Below are positions 16,040 to 25,392 of a stretch of 64,000 nt of DNA, piece by piece. Origin of the DNA: Alistipes sp. GTDB lineage: Bacteria > Bacteroidota > Bacteroidia > Bacteroidales > Rikenellaceae. The notes below the pieces were generated by a model. The model did not search any database. It saw only the letters and a list, made by a program, of their open reading frames with translations, and was not told where the DNA came from. Where the stretch lies: contig JAFZFX010000011.1 in NCBI GenBank assembly GCA_017555695.1, positions 1 to 64,000 on the forward strand, given 5' to 3'. Numbering within the stretch: the first letter of the stretch is position 1; each line of letters begins with the position of its first letter. The position numbers were made by a program, and so were the translations under genes.

Positions 16040-17199
16040 ATTTTGTCCAACTCGTCGTATAATTCTTGCTTTGCACCTATAAACTTCTTGTATATTTTAC
16101 CCTCTTTGTCGATGATAATGTAGGTGGGGAATGCACTTATGTTGTACAATTTCAAGACATCATCAGCCTCTGGAGCATCTTGAGGATTAATTACATTTAT
16201 CCACGGCAACTTAAAATCATTCACCACGACCTTCCAGTCCTCCTCTTTAGATGAACCGACTATGCCCACAACCTCGAATTTACCTGCATACTTCTCGTAA
16301 TACTCCTTTAGGTGGGGCATACTCACCTTGCAAGGGCCACACCAGGTAGCCCAAAAGTCCAAAACCACCCATTTGCCTCGCAACGATTTGAGGCTTACGC
16401 TCTTGCCTTTGGTGTTCTTTAGCGTAAAGTCGGGCGCCATATCGCCTACGCCTTTACCTTCGGATTCTTGGTGGCGAGCCTCCGCCTCGGCTAAAGCTTT
16501 AGCGCGACGCTCTTCGAATGTTTTTAATGTTTTCAAATACCACTCCTCCAGCTCCTTGTATGCGCCTTTGAACAGACTTTTATCCATAATCTCATAGATT
16601 TCAGTCTTGTATGTGAAAATCGACAACCAGTCGAATAGCAATACATTCACCTCCGACGACGGGTTGGCCGTAGCATACTCCTTGGTTATTGTAAATGCTT
16701 TTTTCTCTGCCTCCGATGCTTTGATGCTAAGCTCGTTCCAGGTTTTAATATCTTGATTATTCATCGCCTCCATAGACCTAAGATCCAACTTGTATCTCTC
16801 GGCTTTGTATGGGGCGCACTGATTTATTACACTATAATACTCTTTGTAGAGATCTGAACCTTCGACATCGACTATCATATAACCATCTTTGCACTCCACA
16901 TTTAGTGTAATTTTGTCGTTTGGCTCCACATATAGATTCAAATCTGCTCCCACCATCGAACCGTTAATAAGATACTGCTTGGGGTAGATACCTATTTTAG
17001 TCATCTCCACTACAGCAATCTCTTTGTGTAGCGAGCCGTTCTCCACCATTACTGAATCTATGCGTGTGGAGTCGTTTAATTCATATTGAAAAGTGACCAA
17101 AGGATTTTCCAAACCATCGAAATTGATTGTGATGCTTGCGGGACGATTGCACGCAAACAATGCCACCATAGCGATAAGAGATAAAGCGATTCTTCTCAT
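16030..17199 (-). CDS. TlpA/ResA-like thioredoxin-fold lipoprotein
   Basis: 389 residues from ATG 17199, chosen because it begins an SPII signal, MRRIALSLIAMVALFAC; an upstream in-frame ATG (17259) would bury that signal. Residues ~20-240 are a DUF4369-like beta domain plus helices. The C-terminal ~150 residues are a thioredoxin fold with GDMAPDFTLKNTKGKSVSL and the active site FWATWCGPCKVSM, then FPTYIIIDKEGKI. Likely a periplasm-facing thiol:disulfide oxidoreductase reducing target cysteines. Own -7 box TATATTTG (17232-17239). Confidence 0.9.
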   Translation of the reverse strand: MRRIALSLIAMVALFACNRPASITINFDGLENPLVTFQYELNDSTRIDSVMVENGSLHKEIAVVEMTKIGIYPKQYLINGSMVGADLNLYVEPNDKITLNVECKDGYMIVDVEGSDLYKEYYSVINQCAPYKAERYKLDLRSMEAMNNQDIKTWNELSIKASEAEKKAFTITKEYATANPSSEVNVLLFDWLSIFTYKTEIYEIMDKSLFKGAYKELEEWYLKTLKTFEERRAKALAEAEARHQESEGKGVGDMAPDFTLKNTKGKSVSLKSLRGKWVVLDFWATWCGPCKVSMPHLKEYYEKYAGKFEVVGIVGSSKEEDWKVVVNDFKLPWINVINPQDAPEADDVLKLYNISAFPTYIIIDKEGKIYKKFIGAKQELYDELDKILE

Positions 17200-17241
17200 A
17201 ATTGTAGTAAGCCAAAGATTTAATTGTTCAGCAAATATACG

Positions 17242-17284
17242 AAAAATCCCCTCTCCCATAAAAAACGAGAAGGGGATTTTTATA
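17242..17284 (-). terminator. Terminator of mscS gene
   Basis: AAAAATCCCCTCTC (17242-17255) pairs with GAGAAGGGGATTTTT downstream; minus-strand T run after the stem, 21 nt past the MscS stop. Confidence 0.85.
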
Positions 17285-17304
17285 CGATTTAATATCCGAG
17301 CGGA

Positions 17305-18219
17305 TTACTCCTTTGTAAGATGTACATCCAACTGCGGGAAGGGGAAGTTTGCTCCGTGCTCGGGCAACTCCTTGTAGAAGGCCTCGGTTACCGAGTCGTA
17401 AACGCTCCAATAGTCGGTGTTGCTCACCCAAGCGCGTGCCTCAATCACGACAGCACTGTCGGCCAGAGCATCGATGCGTACATATACGGCGGGCTCCTTC
17501 AGCACTCGCTCGTCACGCTTGATGATGTTTAGCATAGCATCACGAATCTGGTCGTAGTCGTCACCATAAGCAACCGATACCTTCCAACTGCAACGACGTG
17601 TTGTCGAAGTTGAGTAGTTGTTGATTATTGATGTCGAAATCGAGTTGTTCGGTATGTAGATTGTCTTCTTGTCCGAAGTGTGAATCATCGTAGAGAAGAG
17701 TCCGATGTTAGCTACCGTACCGCTCACGCCCTGTGCCTCGATGTAGTCACCGATGCGATAGGGACGCAACACCAGAATCATAATACCACCAGCAAAGTTC
17801 TGCAGCGTGCCGCTCAACGCCATACCAATGGCCAAACCAGCCGAAGCAAAGATTGCCAGCACTGATGACGACTCAAAGCCGAGGATGTTGAACAGAATGA
17901 GGAATATTGCTATATAACCCACAACTTTTGCCGCAGTCATAGCAAACGAATGTAACGAGCGGTCGATGCCGCGGCGTGTGAAGAACACATCAATTATGGT
18001 CAGCAATCTGTGGAGTAACCAGCGGGCTATATAAAATACTACGATGGCGATAGCCAACTTTATGCCAGTCCAAATCATCCACTCTACCATCTGCTGCCAC
18101 ACATCCTTGATATCTACATTCGCCAAATTGGTGACGGCTTGTGTGAAGCGGGCCTTCTGTACGCTGTCGGGAACAATCAGTTTCTCAACCTGATCGGCCT
18201 GAAGAAAAAATCGTAACAT
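17305..18219 (-). CDS. Small-conductance mechanosensitive channel (MscS)
   Basis: 304 residues. Three transmembrane helices: MIWTGIKLAIAIVVFYIARWLL, MTAAKVVGYIAIFLILFNILGF (with SSS before TM3) and the pore helix VLAIFASAGLAIGMALSGTLQNFAGG, whose Gly/Ala packing is diagnostic. The beta domain follows (GDYIEAQGVSGTVANIGLFSTMI, IYIPNNSISTSIINNYS), then an alpha/beta C-terminus. It releases solutes on hypo-osmotic shock from the inner membrane. A -7 box TATTTTTG lies at 18277-18284, back to back with the dusB promoter. Confidence 0.93.
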   Translation of the reverse strand: MLRFFLQADQVEKLIVPDSVQKARFTQAVTNLANVDIKDVWQQMVEWMIWTGIKLAIAIVVFYIARWLLHRLLTIIDVFFTRRGIDRSLHSFAMTAAKVVGYIAIFLILFNILGFESSSVLAIFASAGLAIGMALSGTLQNFAGGIMILVLRPYRIGDYIEAQGVSGTVANIGLFSTMIHTSDKKTIYIPNNSISTSIINNYSTSTTRRCSWKVSVAYGDDYDQIRDAMLNIIKRDERVLKEPAVYVRIDALADSAVVIEARAWVSNTDYWSVYDSVTEAFYKELPEHGANFPFPQLDVHLTKE

Positions 18220-18307
18220 AAATTTCTATGTGTAATATTGTTTGTTAAAAATTTTTCGCGATAATTTATCGGTCGGCAAAAATAGTTATTTTTCGTATAA
18301 ATATTGC

Positions 18308-18315
18308 TATCTTTG
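18308..18315 (+). promoter_or_regulatory. -7 box driving the dusB leader
   Basis: TATCTTTG; the -33 position has only a T-rich match. Transcription would start around 18321, right at the beginning of the folded leader. Confidence 0.5.
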
Positions 18316-18322
18316 CTCAACT

Positions 18323-18407
18323 TATATCCGAAATTGGCAACGGCGCGGCTCGCTGTCATATCGCTCGGGCTGAAAGCGTCAGCACAGAGCGATTGTTGTC
18401 GGATATG
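18323..18407 (+). ncRNA. Candidate structured 5' leader RNA of dusB
   Basis: About 84 nt that can fold as a three-way junction. ATATCCGA (18324-18331) pairs with TCGGATAT (18399-18406). Inside, CGGCG (18341-18345) pairs with CGCTG (18350-18354, one G-U). ATCGCTC (18360-18366) pairs with GAGCGAT (18387-18393), capped by GCTGA/TCAGC (18369-18373 with 18379-18383). It starts at the predicted transcription start and ends 38 nt before dusB. Not a tRNA: there is no T-arm. It could be a cis-regulatory element or a small RNA. Confidence 0.5.
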
Positions 18408-18444
18408 TAAACTGCAGATTTAGAATAGAGTAAAAGATTTTACT

Positions 18445-19467
18445 ATGAAAATAGGCGATATAGAATTGGGTCATCAGCCACTCTTCCTGGCTCCTATGGA
18501 GGATGTCACCGACCCCTCGTTCCGTTATATGTGCAAACGATTCGGAGCCGATGTGGTGACTACCGAGTTCATCTCTTCCGATGGCCTTATACGCGACGCG
18601 TGGAAGTCACGCGCCAAACTCAACATCGACGAGGCCGAGCGTCCCGTGGGCATACAGATTTACGGCCACCTCATCGAGCCTATGGTCGAGGCTGCTCGCA
18701 TTGCTGAGACTGCCCGTCCCGACTTCATTGACATCAACTTCGGTTGTCCTGTCAAGAAGATTGCAGGTCGAGGCGCTGGCTCGGGTATGATGCGTGATGT
18801 GCCTCTGATGGTCGAGATGACTCGCCAGATTGTTCAGGCCGTATCTACACCCGTAACGGTTAAGACTCGCCTGGGGTGGGACGAGGAGTCGAAGAATATT
18901 ATGGATATCGCCCTGCGCCTGCAGGATACGGGTATCAAGGCCTTGACAATTCATGGTCGCACCCGCTCGCAGATGTATCGTGGCGAGGCCGACTGGACGC
19001 TGATTGGCGAGGTAAAGAACCACCCCTCAATCGAGATACCCATCATCGGTAATGGTGATGTGGATTCTGGCCCTAAGGCGAAGAAGATGTTTGATGATTA
19101 CGGCGTTGATGGCGTGATGATTGGTCGCGCAACATACGGTCGTCCGTGGATTTTCCGTGAGGTTAAGCACTTTATCCAGACGGGCGAGGTTATGCCACAG
19201 CCGTCGGTTGTAGAGCGTGTAGCCATTGCCAAGGAGCATTTGGCAAAGTCTATCGAGATTAAGGGCGACAAGGTGGGTATTCTGGAGATGCGTCGCCACT
19301 TGTCCAACTACTTCAAGGGACTGCCCGACTTCAAGCAGACGCGCCTGAAGTTGGTTACGCTATACGATATTGACGAGATAATCGCGACGCTCGATTATGT
19401 TGCCGAACGCTGGGGTGACTACGATATGAACGGTGCTGTCCCGCCCTCGCTTTCGCACGATATCTAA
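18445..19467 (+). CDS. dusB: tRNA-dihydrouridine synthase B
   Basis: 340 residues. FMN-binding TIM barrel with PLFLAPMEDVTDPSFR, FGADVVTTEFISSDGL, the signature DINFGCPVKKIAGRGAGSGMM (catalytic Cys in NFGCP), VKTRLGWDEES, ALTIHGRTRSQMYRG and IIGNGDVDSG. Helical C-terminus with FKGLPDFKQTRLKL. It reduces specific uridines in the tRNA D-loop using NAD(P)H. Single gene behind a candidate structured leader. Confidence 0.95.
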   Translation: MKIGDIELGHQPLFLAPMEDVTDPSFRYMCKRFGADVVTTEFISSDGLIRDAWKSRAKLNIDEAERPVGIQIYGHLIEPMVEAARIAETARPDFIDINFGCPVKKIAGRGAGSGMMRDVPLMVEMTRQIVQAVSTPVTVKTRLGWDEESKNIMDIALRLQDTGIKALTIHGRTRSQMYRGEADWTLIGEVKNHPSIEIPIIGNGDVDSGPKAKKMFDDYGVDGVMIGRATYGRPWIFREVKHFIQTGEVMPQPSVVERVAIAKEHLAKSIEIKGDKVGILEMRRHLSNYFKGLPDFKQTRLKLVTLYDIDEIIATLDYVAERWGDYDMNGAVPPSLSHDI

Positions 19468-19478
19468 CCGCAAAAAGA

Positions 19479-19518
19479 AAACATCTTGAACTTCCTGCAG
19501 AAGATTCAAGATGTTTTT
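19479..19518. terminator. Bidirectional terminator between dusB and the DUF4832 operon
   Basis: AAACATCTTGAA (19479-19490) pairs with TTCAAGATGTTT (19505-19516) and is followed by a T run on the plus strand and A/T pairs on the other. Confidence 0.88.
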
Positions 19519-19533
19519 TTTATGTGTGTACCG

Positions 19534-21171
19534 CTACTTCTCGGTGGCGTAATTTATTGTTCTGTCACTCTGTAGGTCATCAAACAGCGAACTGTCAATC
19601 TCGGGGCTCTTTTCGCTCTTTCCGTAGCCGATGTAGCCAATCGGATGATAACCGCCATCAAAGTAGTTTGTGTTGGCAAATCTGACCGTAGGACGACCAC
19701 ACGCGGGGTCGATGATTCCTATGGCCACGATGTAGCGACCTTTGGGCAACTCCTTGTCGATGCTTAGTCGGCTTTTGACCTTCACTAGCGGCGCTTCGAC
19801 TGTGTACTTTTCGCTCTGGGTGTCCCACTTTTCACCGGTCATCCACTCCGAGATATTGATTCCCTCCAGCGCTTTGCCCCACACCTTTTCGTGAGTCTTG
19901 CTGTCAAGCAGAGCAACCTCCACGGGCCAGTCGTAGTAGAAAGGCGACGAGCCGGTGTTTCGTAGCGAGAACTCCACCTCTATCGTGTTGTCGCGACCTA
20001 TCTTGCTGTTGTACGAAGCCTCGTCAAGCACAAATCTGTATCCCATAGCCTTCTGCAACTCGGCAGCGTTGCGCAGAAACTCCTCGTCCTTGAAGTTGGC
20101 CCAAGTGATACCGCCCAGATGGTTGCAGTGCAGGTTACGAATCTGCTCGATTACCATCTTGCGTGTCTGCTCGTTGGCTACCACCTGCTCAAAACTGCGG
20201 TATTTCGCCAATGAGCCCCAAGCCCAGGTTATCTCACCACCTACGGGCTGTGTGCGCCAATACTCTCCGCGATTTATCATGGCGTCATAACCTCGGCCCT
20301 GCTCCTCGGGTTGTGCCCACGAATCCCAATAGATGCCAAAGTCGTAATCCTCAAACTCGTAAGCATAGCGTACCATCACCTTTTTGTTCTTGAATGCCTT
20401 TGTGAAGGCATCGCCCAGCACCTTCTGTATGCCTGGTAGCCAAGTGCGGTTTGCGATGTGTCGAGGCTCGTCGTGCGGAGCAAATACGGTTGAGAGGTCG
20501 GGGTCGTGATGTTCGCCCCATTCTCCTATGATACCCATCTCTACATAAGCCACGCGCGGGTCGTTATCCCGCGCCTTGCCGAGCTTTTCTACCAGCTGCT
20601 CTACGCGCTTAAAGAATGTGGGGTGGAAGTATCCGCCTTGGATAGGTGTCAGCGAATCCTGCGGCTCAACATAAGCACCCACCGAACCAGGTATCTGCTT
20701 GTAGGGGCCACTCTCGGCGGGAATATCGTCGGGCCAGTGCCAGCCGTTCAAGTCGTCGATGTTGTTGGGGTCTTTGGGGCGGCCTCCGTGCCACGGCTCC
20801 AACCATACGGCCAATACTCGTGGTATGACCTTCACATTCTGCTCCTCTACGCCTTTCCAGCGGTGGTCGCTGAACGAGATAATCGTTGCTATGCTATCCT
20901 CGGCGTTACGCTCAAGCATATTCCACGGCATATACTCCTTAATCATCGAACCATAAGGGTAGGGGTAATCATCCCTTATGCGGTCGGTGCCAATCATAAA
21001 GAACTCGCGAAAGCCCTTCAGTGGATTACGCATCGCCCCCTCATACTCCGCCATCGAAACCTTGACAGTTCGACCTTCTCGGTGTGCCGAATAGTTGTTG
21101 CCAGGTTGAGCCGCAGCGCAAGTAGTCCATAATGCCAATAGCGGGAACAAGATATGTGATAGCCTTTTCAT
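19534..21171 (-). CDS. DUF4832 (DUF4874-like) secreted protein
   Basis: 545 residues with a signal peptide (MKRLSHILFPLLALWTTCAAA). The first ~350 residues resemble a glycosidase-like TIM barrel (NPLKGFREFF, EYMPWNMLERN, VIPRVLAVWLEPW, DPRVAYVEMGIIGEWGEHHD, GGITWANFKDEEFLR). A beta-sandwich near the C-terminus starts around VEFSLRNTGSSPFYYDWPVEVALLD, typical of DUF4832. These proteins occur in polysaccharide-related loci; the activity is unproven. Conserved Glu in EMGIIGEWGE would be a candidate catalytic residue. Last gene of a four-gene operon, 13 nt after the preceding stop. Confidence 0.8.
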   Translation of the reverse strand: MKRLSHILFPLLALWTTCAAAQPGNNYSAHREGRTVKVSMAEYEGAMRNPLKGFREFFMIGTDRIRDDYPYPYGSMIKEYMPWNMLERNAEDSIATIISFSDHRWKGVEEQNVKVIPRVLAVWLEPWHGGRPKDPNNIDDLNGWHWPDDIPAESGPYKQIPGSVGAYVEPQDSLTPIQGGYFHPTFFKRVEQLVEKLGKARDNDPRVAYVEMGIIGEWGEHHDPDLSTVFAPHDEPRHIANRTWLPGIQKVLGDAFTKAFKNKKVMVRYAYEFEDYDFGIYWDSWAQPEEQGRGYDAMINRGEYWRTQPVGGEITWAWGSLAKYRSFEQVVANEQTRKMVIEQIRNLHCNHLGGITWANFKDEEFLRNAAELQKAMGYRFVLDEASYNSKIGRDNTIEVEFSLRNTGSSPFYYDWPVEVALLDSKTHEKVWGKALEGINISEWMTGEKWDTQSEKYTVEAPLVKVKSRLSIDKELPKGRYIVAIGIIDPACGRPTVRFANTNYFDGGYHPIGYIGYGKSEKSPEIDSSLFDDLQSDRTINYATEK

Positions 21172-21184
21172 CGTTTATTGCAAC

Positions 21185-22072
21185 CTATTTATTGATGGGT
21201 CTTACTTTGTAGATTTTTACACTATCTATTGTGATTGTCTTGTAGGGGCTAAGTTGATAGACATTATGTGTCCACCAACTCTCCTCGGCCTTGGTATAGA
21301 TAAGGCGCTTGCTTTTGGGGCAGTAGTTTACCGATTTGACATTCTGAGTAGTTTGCAATGGCTCAAAAGGTGAAAATTCGCCACTCTCTGTATCAAAAAA
21401 GTAAACTCCTTCGAGGCCTGATACCAACATTCTGCTGTCATCCACTTTCGATAAGTCGTGTCCCGACTTTACGGGAATTGGCCACTCGGCTACCTTCTCC
21501 AACGAGGGGGTGTCCGAAGTCCAATCCTTTAGTTTATACTCTCGGAGTACATCATACCCCAAAGCATAGAGGCTCTCTCGTTTGGCGTTCCATACAACTC
21601 CGTGCCCTGAATAGAGGCTATCCTTCCAGATGACTTTTTCTGAAGTGGCTATGTCATACAGCTCCAACGAGTTGCCATATCTGTTGGTTGATAGTGCAAC
21701 CGCTATACGGTCGTTGGGTAGCAACTCTGCCGAGTGAGCCATTGGAGTGCGTGCATAGAATAGGCATTTGCGGCTTTTGATGTCGATTAATACCGTCGCA
21801 CTATGAGATGATGTGAGTAACAACTTGCTGTGGTTATCTACGAACTTGCACTCGTCTAATGGGTTCAGATACTTTGCATACTCCGCAGGTAGCCCAACGG
21901 TTGGCTCTTCAATATTCCATTGCCATATCTGTGCAATCTTATCCCCATCGGAATGTTTAGTGTCAATAATTTTGACCACATTATCTCCACATAGGGCTAC
22001 ACAATTATGGTTTATGGGTGAACAAGCGCCCACCCATAAACTCAATATTATGAATACTATGATTTGTTTCAT
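21185..22072 (-). CDS. Beta-propeller lipoprotein (DUF6528-like)
   Basis: 295 residues. SPII signal MKQIIVFIILSLWVGAC. The mature part shows repeated WD-like blades: IWQWNIEEPTVGLPAEY, KLLLTSSHSATVLIDIKSRKCLFYA, HSAELLPNDRIAVALSTN and GHGVVWNAKRESLYALGYDVLREYKL. This fits the DUF6528 propeller family, which I recall without being able to verify. No catalytic motif is evident; a binding role at the envelope is inferred. Third gene of the operon, 20 nt after the peptidase stop. Lower GC than its neighbours. Confidence 0.7.
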   Translation of the reverse strand: MKQIIVFIILSLWVGACSPINHNCVALCGDNVVKIIDTKHSDGDKIAQIWQWNIEEPTVGLPAEYAKYLNPLDECKFVDNHSKLLLTSSHSATVLIDIKSRKCLFYARTPMAHSAELLPNDRIAVALSTNRYGNSLELYDIATSEKVIWKDSLYSGHGVVWNAKRESLYALGYDVLREYKLKDWTSDTPSLEKVAEWPIPVKSGHDLSKVDDSRMLVSGLEGVYFFDTESGEFSPFEPLQTTQNVKSVNYCPKSKRLIYTKAEESWWTHNVYQLSPYKTITIDSVKIYKVRPINK

Positions 22073-22092
22073 AATTATATTTTCATTCTAAA

Positions 22093-24558
22093 CTACCTCT
22101 GGGGTATATCCACCTCTGTCTGGCGACCGTCAATCAGATAATCGGTAAAGTAATCAACCAATCTCCAATAGAAGTACTCGTTCATATCGCCAAAGCCGTG
22201 ACGCTGTGTAGGCAGATACAACATATCGAATCGCTTGTTGGCGCGAATCAATGCATCCACCACGCGCGATGTGTTACCAGGGTGTACATTGTTGTCAATC
22301 TCGCCGTGTACGAGCATCAGATGACCCTTCAGTCGGCGTGCGAGTTCGGGGTTGCTGCTGATGCGATATACGAATGTGGTATCGCCCTTGTCGCTCACCT
22401 CCTCTTTCACGCCGTGGTGAGTCTCGCTCCACCAACGGTTGTAGATTCTGTTGTCGTGGTTACCAGCGCACGATACCGCAGCCTTGAAGAAGTCGGGGTA
22501 CTGCAGAATGGCAGCCGTAGACATAAATCCACCACCAGAGTGGCCGTGAATACCCACGCGGTTGATGTCGATGTAGTCGTGGCGTGCAGCCAACTGCTCG
22601 ATGGCAGCCTTTTGGTCAGCCAAGCCGTAGTCGCGCAGATTGCCATAGCCGTAGTTGTGATACCACTTCGAACGGTCGGGGTGTCCGCCTCGGTTACCTA
22701 CAGTAATCACCACAAAACCAGCCTGTGCCAGACGGTCGGTGCGTACGCTCATACGAGTGAAGGGGTACTCCGTAGCCTCAACCTGCGGACCAGGATATAC
22801 ATAATCAACAATAGGGTATACCTTCGTTGAGTCAAAGTCAAACGGCTTGTACATTACGCCGTAGAGGTCTGTGACGCCATCGGCAGCCTTAACCGTGAAT
22901 GTCTCGGGGAAGCGGTAGCCGTTGGCCAGCAACTGTGAGAAGTCGCTCTGCTCAAGAGTCATCAGTTTGTTACCCAGACAGTCATATAGTGCAGTCTCGG
23001 GAATAGTATCTACGCGAGAGTAGTTATCCACGAAGTATCGGCACGCATCATCCACCTGCGGAGAGTGGAAGTGGTTGCCCTTATCCAGCAACTTCACATC
23101 GCCACCATCGAGGCCCACCGAGTAGAGGTGCTGATAGTAGGGATTCTCACCCTCCTCACGGCCCATACCAGTGAAATATACTACACGCTTCTTCTCGTCC
23201 ACCTTCAGAATCTCGTGTACATGCCACGGACCTTCGGTGAGTCGGCGTACCATATCGCCCTTATCGTTATAGAGGTAGAGATGTGCCCATCCGTCTCGCT
23301 CGCTCCAGTGAATCAACTCCTTGCCATCGTTAATCGCTGCGATGGGGCGTACCTCTATATAAGTATTCATTCGCTCCTCAACAATCGGACGCAGAGTATC
23401 CTCGCCGATAGTGTATGAGCAGATGTCGATGCGGTGCAAATCGCGGCTCGAGCGAGTGATGTAGAGGCGATTGTTGTCACCCATCCACACCCACGGCTGG
23501 TCGTACATATGACGCTGCTTGTGCTCGCGGGGACGATACGCAATCGAGAGTGTCTGATCCTTGAAACGACCCGCCTGAATCTCTTTGCGAGAGTTGTCGT
23601 TCATATCGAACAGATAGAGGTGATAAACGGGGGCCTCCTTCTCGCCGGGCATCTGGTAACGATAGGTCTCCAAAGTGGGGCGGGGGTTAGCCAATGCGTT
23701 GATAACCCACAACGGCTTCACATTGCGCTTGTCGGTCAGCACCGTAGCAAAGTAACGCGAATCGGGTGACCAGATAACTGATACGCCACGGCGCTTGCCG
23801 TTGCAGAGTGTGTCGGTGTTGAGCAGGCTGTATGGCTCGCCGTAGCCGAATCCCTCCACGCCGTCGGTTGTAATCTGAGTCTCGACAACGGTTGAGTCCT
23901 TGTCGTCCTTCTTCAACTTCTCATAGTCTTCACGCGACATACGGTACAGATTCAAATCCTTCGAGTAGATGACGGTCTGTCCGTCGGGTGAAACTGAAGC
24001 CCAACTCAACTGATTGGTCTCCTTCTCCTTGTCTTTCAGGTGAGTGAGTTTGCGGGTCTTGCTATCGTATGAGAAGTAGAAAACCTCCTTGCCGCTCACC
24101 TTCTTGGGCTTCTTGCCAGCCAAAGAGTCCTCTTGTGAGAGAGGCTTCGGCTTTGCATCCTGCGAAGATGTCACCTCGAAAGTGAATGTTCGGCCATCCT
24201 CATCCACATCGAGGTTGCGGATAGGTAACTGTGCTGCAATGTAGGGGTCTTTTACAATCTCGGTCAGTTCGGCAGCCAAGCGGTCGTGGTCGAAGAGCTC
24301 CTCACGCTTGCGCGATGCGGGGTCTACGACATACCACTTTGTGCCGTTGCTTGTCTTATAACTATACCAGAACTTCTCGCCCGACTTGAACCAATGTGGG
24401 TCTACGCTGGTCGAGAAGAGCATATTCTGTAACTTGCTTGCCGTAAAACGCTCGGCCAAGGCGTAGCGATTCTTCTGGCGAACCTCCTCGTTATTCTGTG
24501 CGGCATATACGGCCGAGGTAAGCAGCAATGCGCAGATGATAAACAGTAGTCTCTTCAT
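22093..24558 (-). CDS. S9 family prolyl peptidase, DPP IV type
   Basis: 821 residues with a signal peptide (MKRLLFIICALLLTSAVYA). The N-terminal ~550 residues form the DPP IV beta-propeller (SPDGQTVIYSKDLNLYRM, VIWSPDSRYFATVLTDKR). The C-terminal alpha/beta hydrolase holds the triad: nucleophile Ser in HGHSGGGFMS, Asp in MLVHGEIDNNVHPG and His in PTQRHGFGDM. It cleaves dipeptides, usually Xaa-Pro, from exported peptides. Periplasmic or surface. Second gene of the operon, 12 nt after the esterase stop. Confidence 0.92.
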   Translation of the reverse strand: MKRLLFIICALLLTSAVYAAQNNEEVRQKNRYALAERFTASKLQNMLFSTSVDPHWFKSGEKFWYSYKTSNGTKWYVVDPASRKREELFDHDRLAAELTEIVKDPYIAAQLPIRNLDVDEDGRTFTFEVTSSQDAKPKPLSQEDSLAGKKPKKVSGKEVFYFSYDSKTRKLTHLKDKEKETNQLSWASVSPDGQTVIYSKDLNLYRMSREDYEKLKKDDKDSTVVETQITTDGVEGFGYGEPYSLLNTDTLCNGKRRGVSVIWSPDSRYFATVLTDKRNVKPLWVINALANPRPTLETYRYQMPGEKEAPVYHLYLFDMNDNSRKEIQAGRFKDQTLSIAYRPREHKQRHMYDQPWVWMGDNNRLYITRSSRDLHRIDICSYTIGEDTLRPIVEERMNTYIEVRPIAAINDGKELIHWSERDGWAHLYLYNDKGDMVRRLTEGPWHVHEILKVDEKKRVVYFTGMGREEGENPYYQHLYSVGLDGGDVKLLDKGNHFHSPQVDDACRYFVDNYSRVDTIPETALYDCLGNKLMTLEQSDFSQLLANGYRFPETFTVKAADGVTDLYGVMYKPFDFDSTKVYPIVDYVYPGPQVEATEYPFTRMSVRTDRLAQAGFVVITVGNRGGHPDRSKWYHNYGYGNLRDYGLADQKAAIEQLAARHDYIDINRVGIHGHSGGGFMSTAAILQYPDFFKAAVSCAGNHDNRIYNRWWSETHHGVKEEVSDKGDTTFVYRISSNPELARRLKGHLMLVHGEIDNNVHPGNTSRVVDALIRANKRFDMLYLPTQRHGFGDMNEYFYWRLVDYFTDYLIDGRQTEVDIPQR

Positions 24559-24570
24559 TCTTTAGTTGAT

Positions 24571-25392
24571 TTATTTGTTCTGTGTAGCCTGATTGAAGTA
24601 TGTGCTGAAGAACAACATCTGATACTTAATTGAGTTGCGCCAATAGTCCCAGTTGTGTACACCAGGGCGTACATAGAAGTCGTGAGGGATACCCGCCTTC
24701 ATCAATTTCTCGTGCAGGTTGCAGTTTACCTGATAGAAGAAATCCTCTGTTCCGCAGTCGATGATGAGCTTCAATGCGTTGGGCTTGAGTGAATCAACGA
24801 GGTTGATAACGGTATGATTCTCCCAATTCTCGGGGTTCTCCTCGATTGTCCCCAACCACTTCGACATACCCCAATTCTTCGGGAATGGACGGATGTCCAC
24901 ACCGCCCGATGTGCTACCAGCAGCGCCGAAGAGGTCCTGATGACGCAGTGCAAGGTAGAGCGCACCGTGACCACCCATCGACAAACCAGTGATGGCACGA
25001 GCCGTACGGTCAGCCTTGGTCTTGTAGTGTGAGTCGATGTATGAGATAATCTCCTTTGTTACGAATGTCTCGTACTTGTAAGAGTCGTTTACGGGGCTAT
25101 CCCAATACCAGCTATCCACACCTCCATCAGGCATCACTACGATGGCATTGTAGAGGTCTGCCAACGGGCCAGCCTGACCCTTTGTATCCCATGCAGTGTG
25201 GTTGTCACCGTGTCCGTGCAACATATAAACTACGGGCAGATCCTTCTTCTCGTGGTAACCCTCGGGCAGAATCACTGTGATTGTGATGTTCTTGTTCATT
25301 GCCGCACTCTTGATTGCGACAGTCTCTCGGTTGAAAGCTGATGCTGTACCGCATATTGCCAATGCGACGATCAGATTGATAAGTCGTTTCAT
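24571..25392 (-). CDS. Secreted esterase D/CE1-like alpha/beta hydrolase
   Basis: 273 residues from ATG 25392, which starts a signal peptide (MKRLINLIVALAICGTASAF); the longer upstream frame is discarded. Alpha/beta hydrolase motifs: DLPVVYMLHGHGDNHTAW, MPDGGVDSWYWDSP, nucleophile Ser in ITGLSMGGHGALY, Asp in IDCGTEDFF and His in GVHNWDYWRNS. This is the esterase-D/feruloyl-esterase (CE1) and antigen-85 fold. The substrate is probably a glycan ester but is not determined. First gene of the operon; -7 box TATATTTG at 25459-25466, divergent from the DUF1080 gene. Confidence 0.88.
   Translation of the reverse strand: MKRLINLIVALAICGTASAFNRETVAIKSAAMNKNITITVILPEGYHEKKDLPVVYMLHGHGDNHTAWDTKGQAGPLADLYNAIVVMPDGGVDSWYWDSPVNDSYKYETFVTKEIISYIDSHYKTKADRTARAITGLSMGGHGALYLALRHQDLFGAAGSTSGGVDIRPFPKNWGMSKWLGTIEENPENWENHTVINLVDSLKPNALKLIIDCGTEDFFYQVNCNLHEKLMKAGIPHDFYVRPGVHNWDYWRNSIKYQMLFFSTYFNQATQNK

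Noticed and set aside
18323..18407. tRNA-like cloverleaf before dusB
   Set aside because: Closing stem and hairpins resemble a cloverleaf, but there is no T-loop consensus or recognisable anticodon arm.
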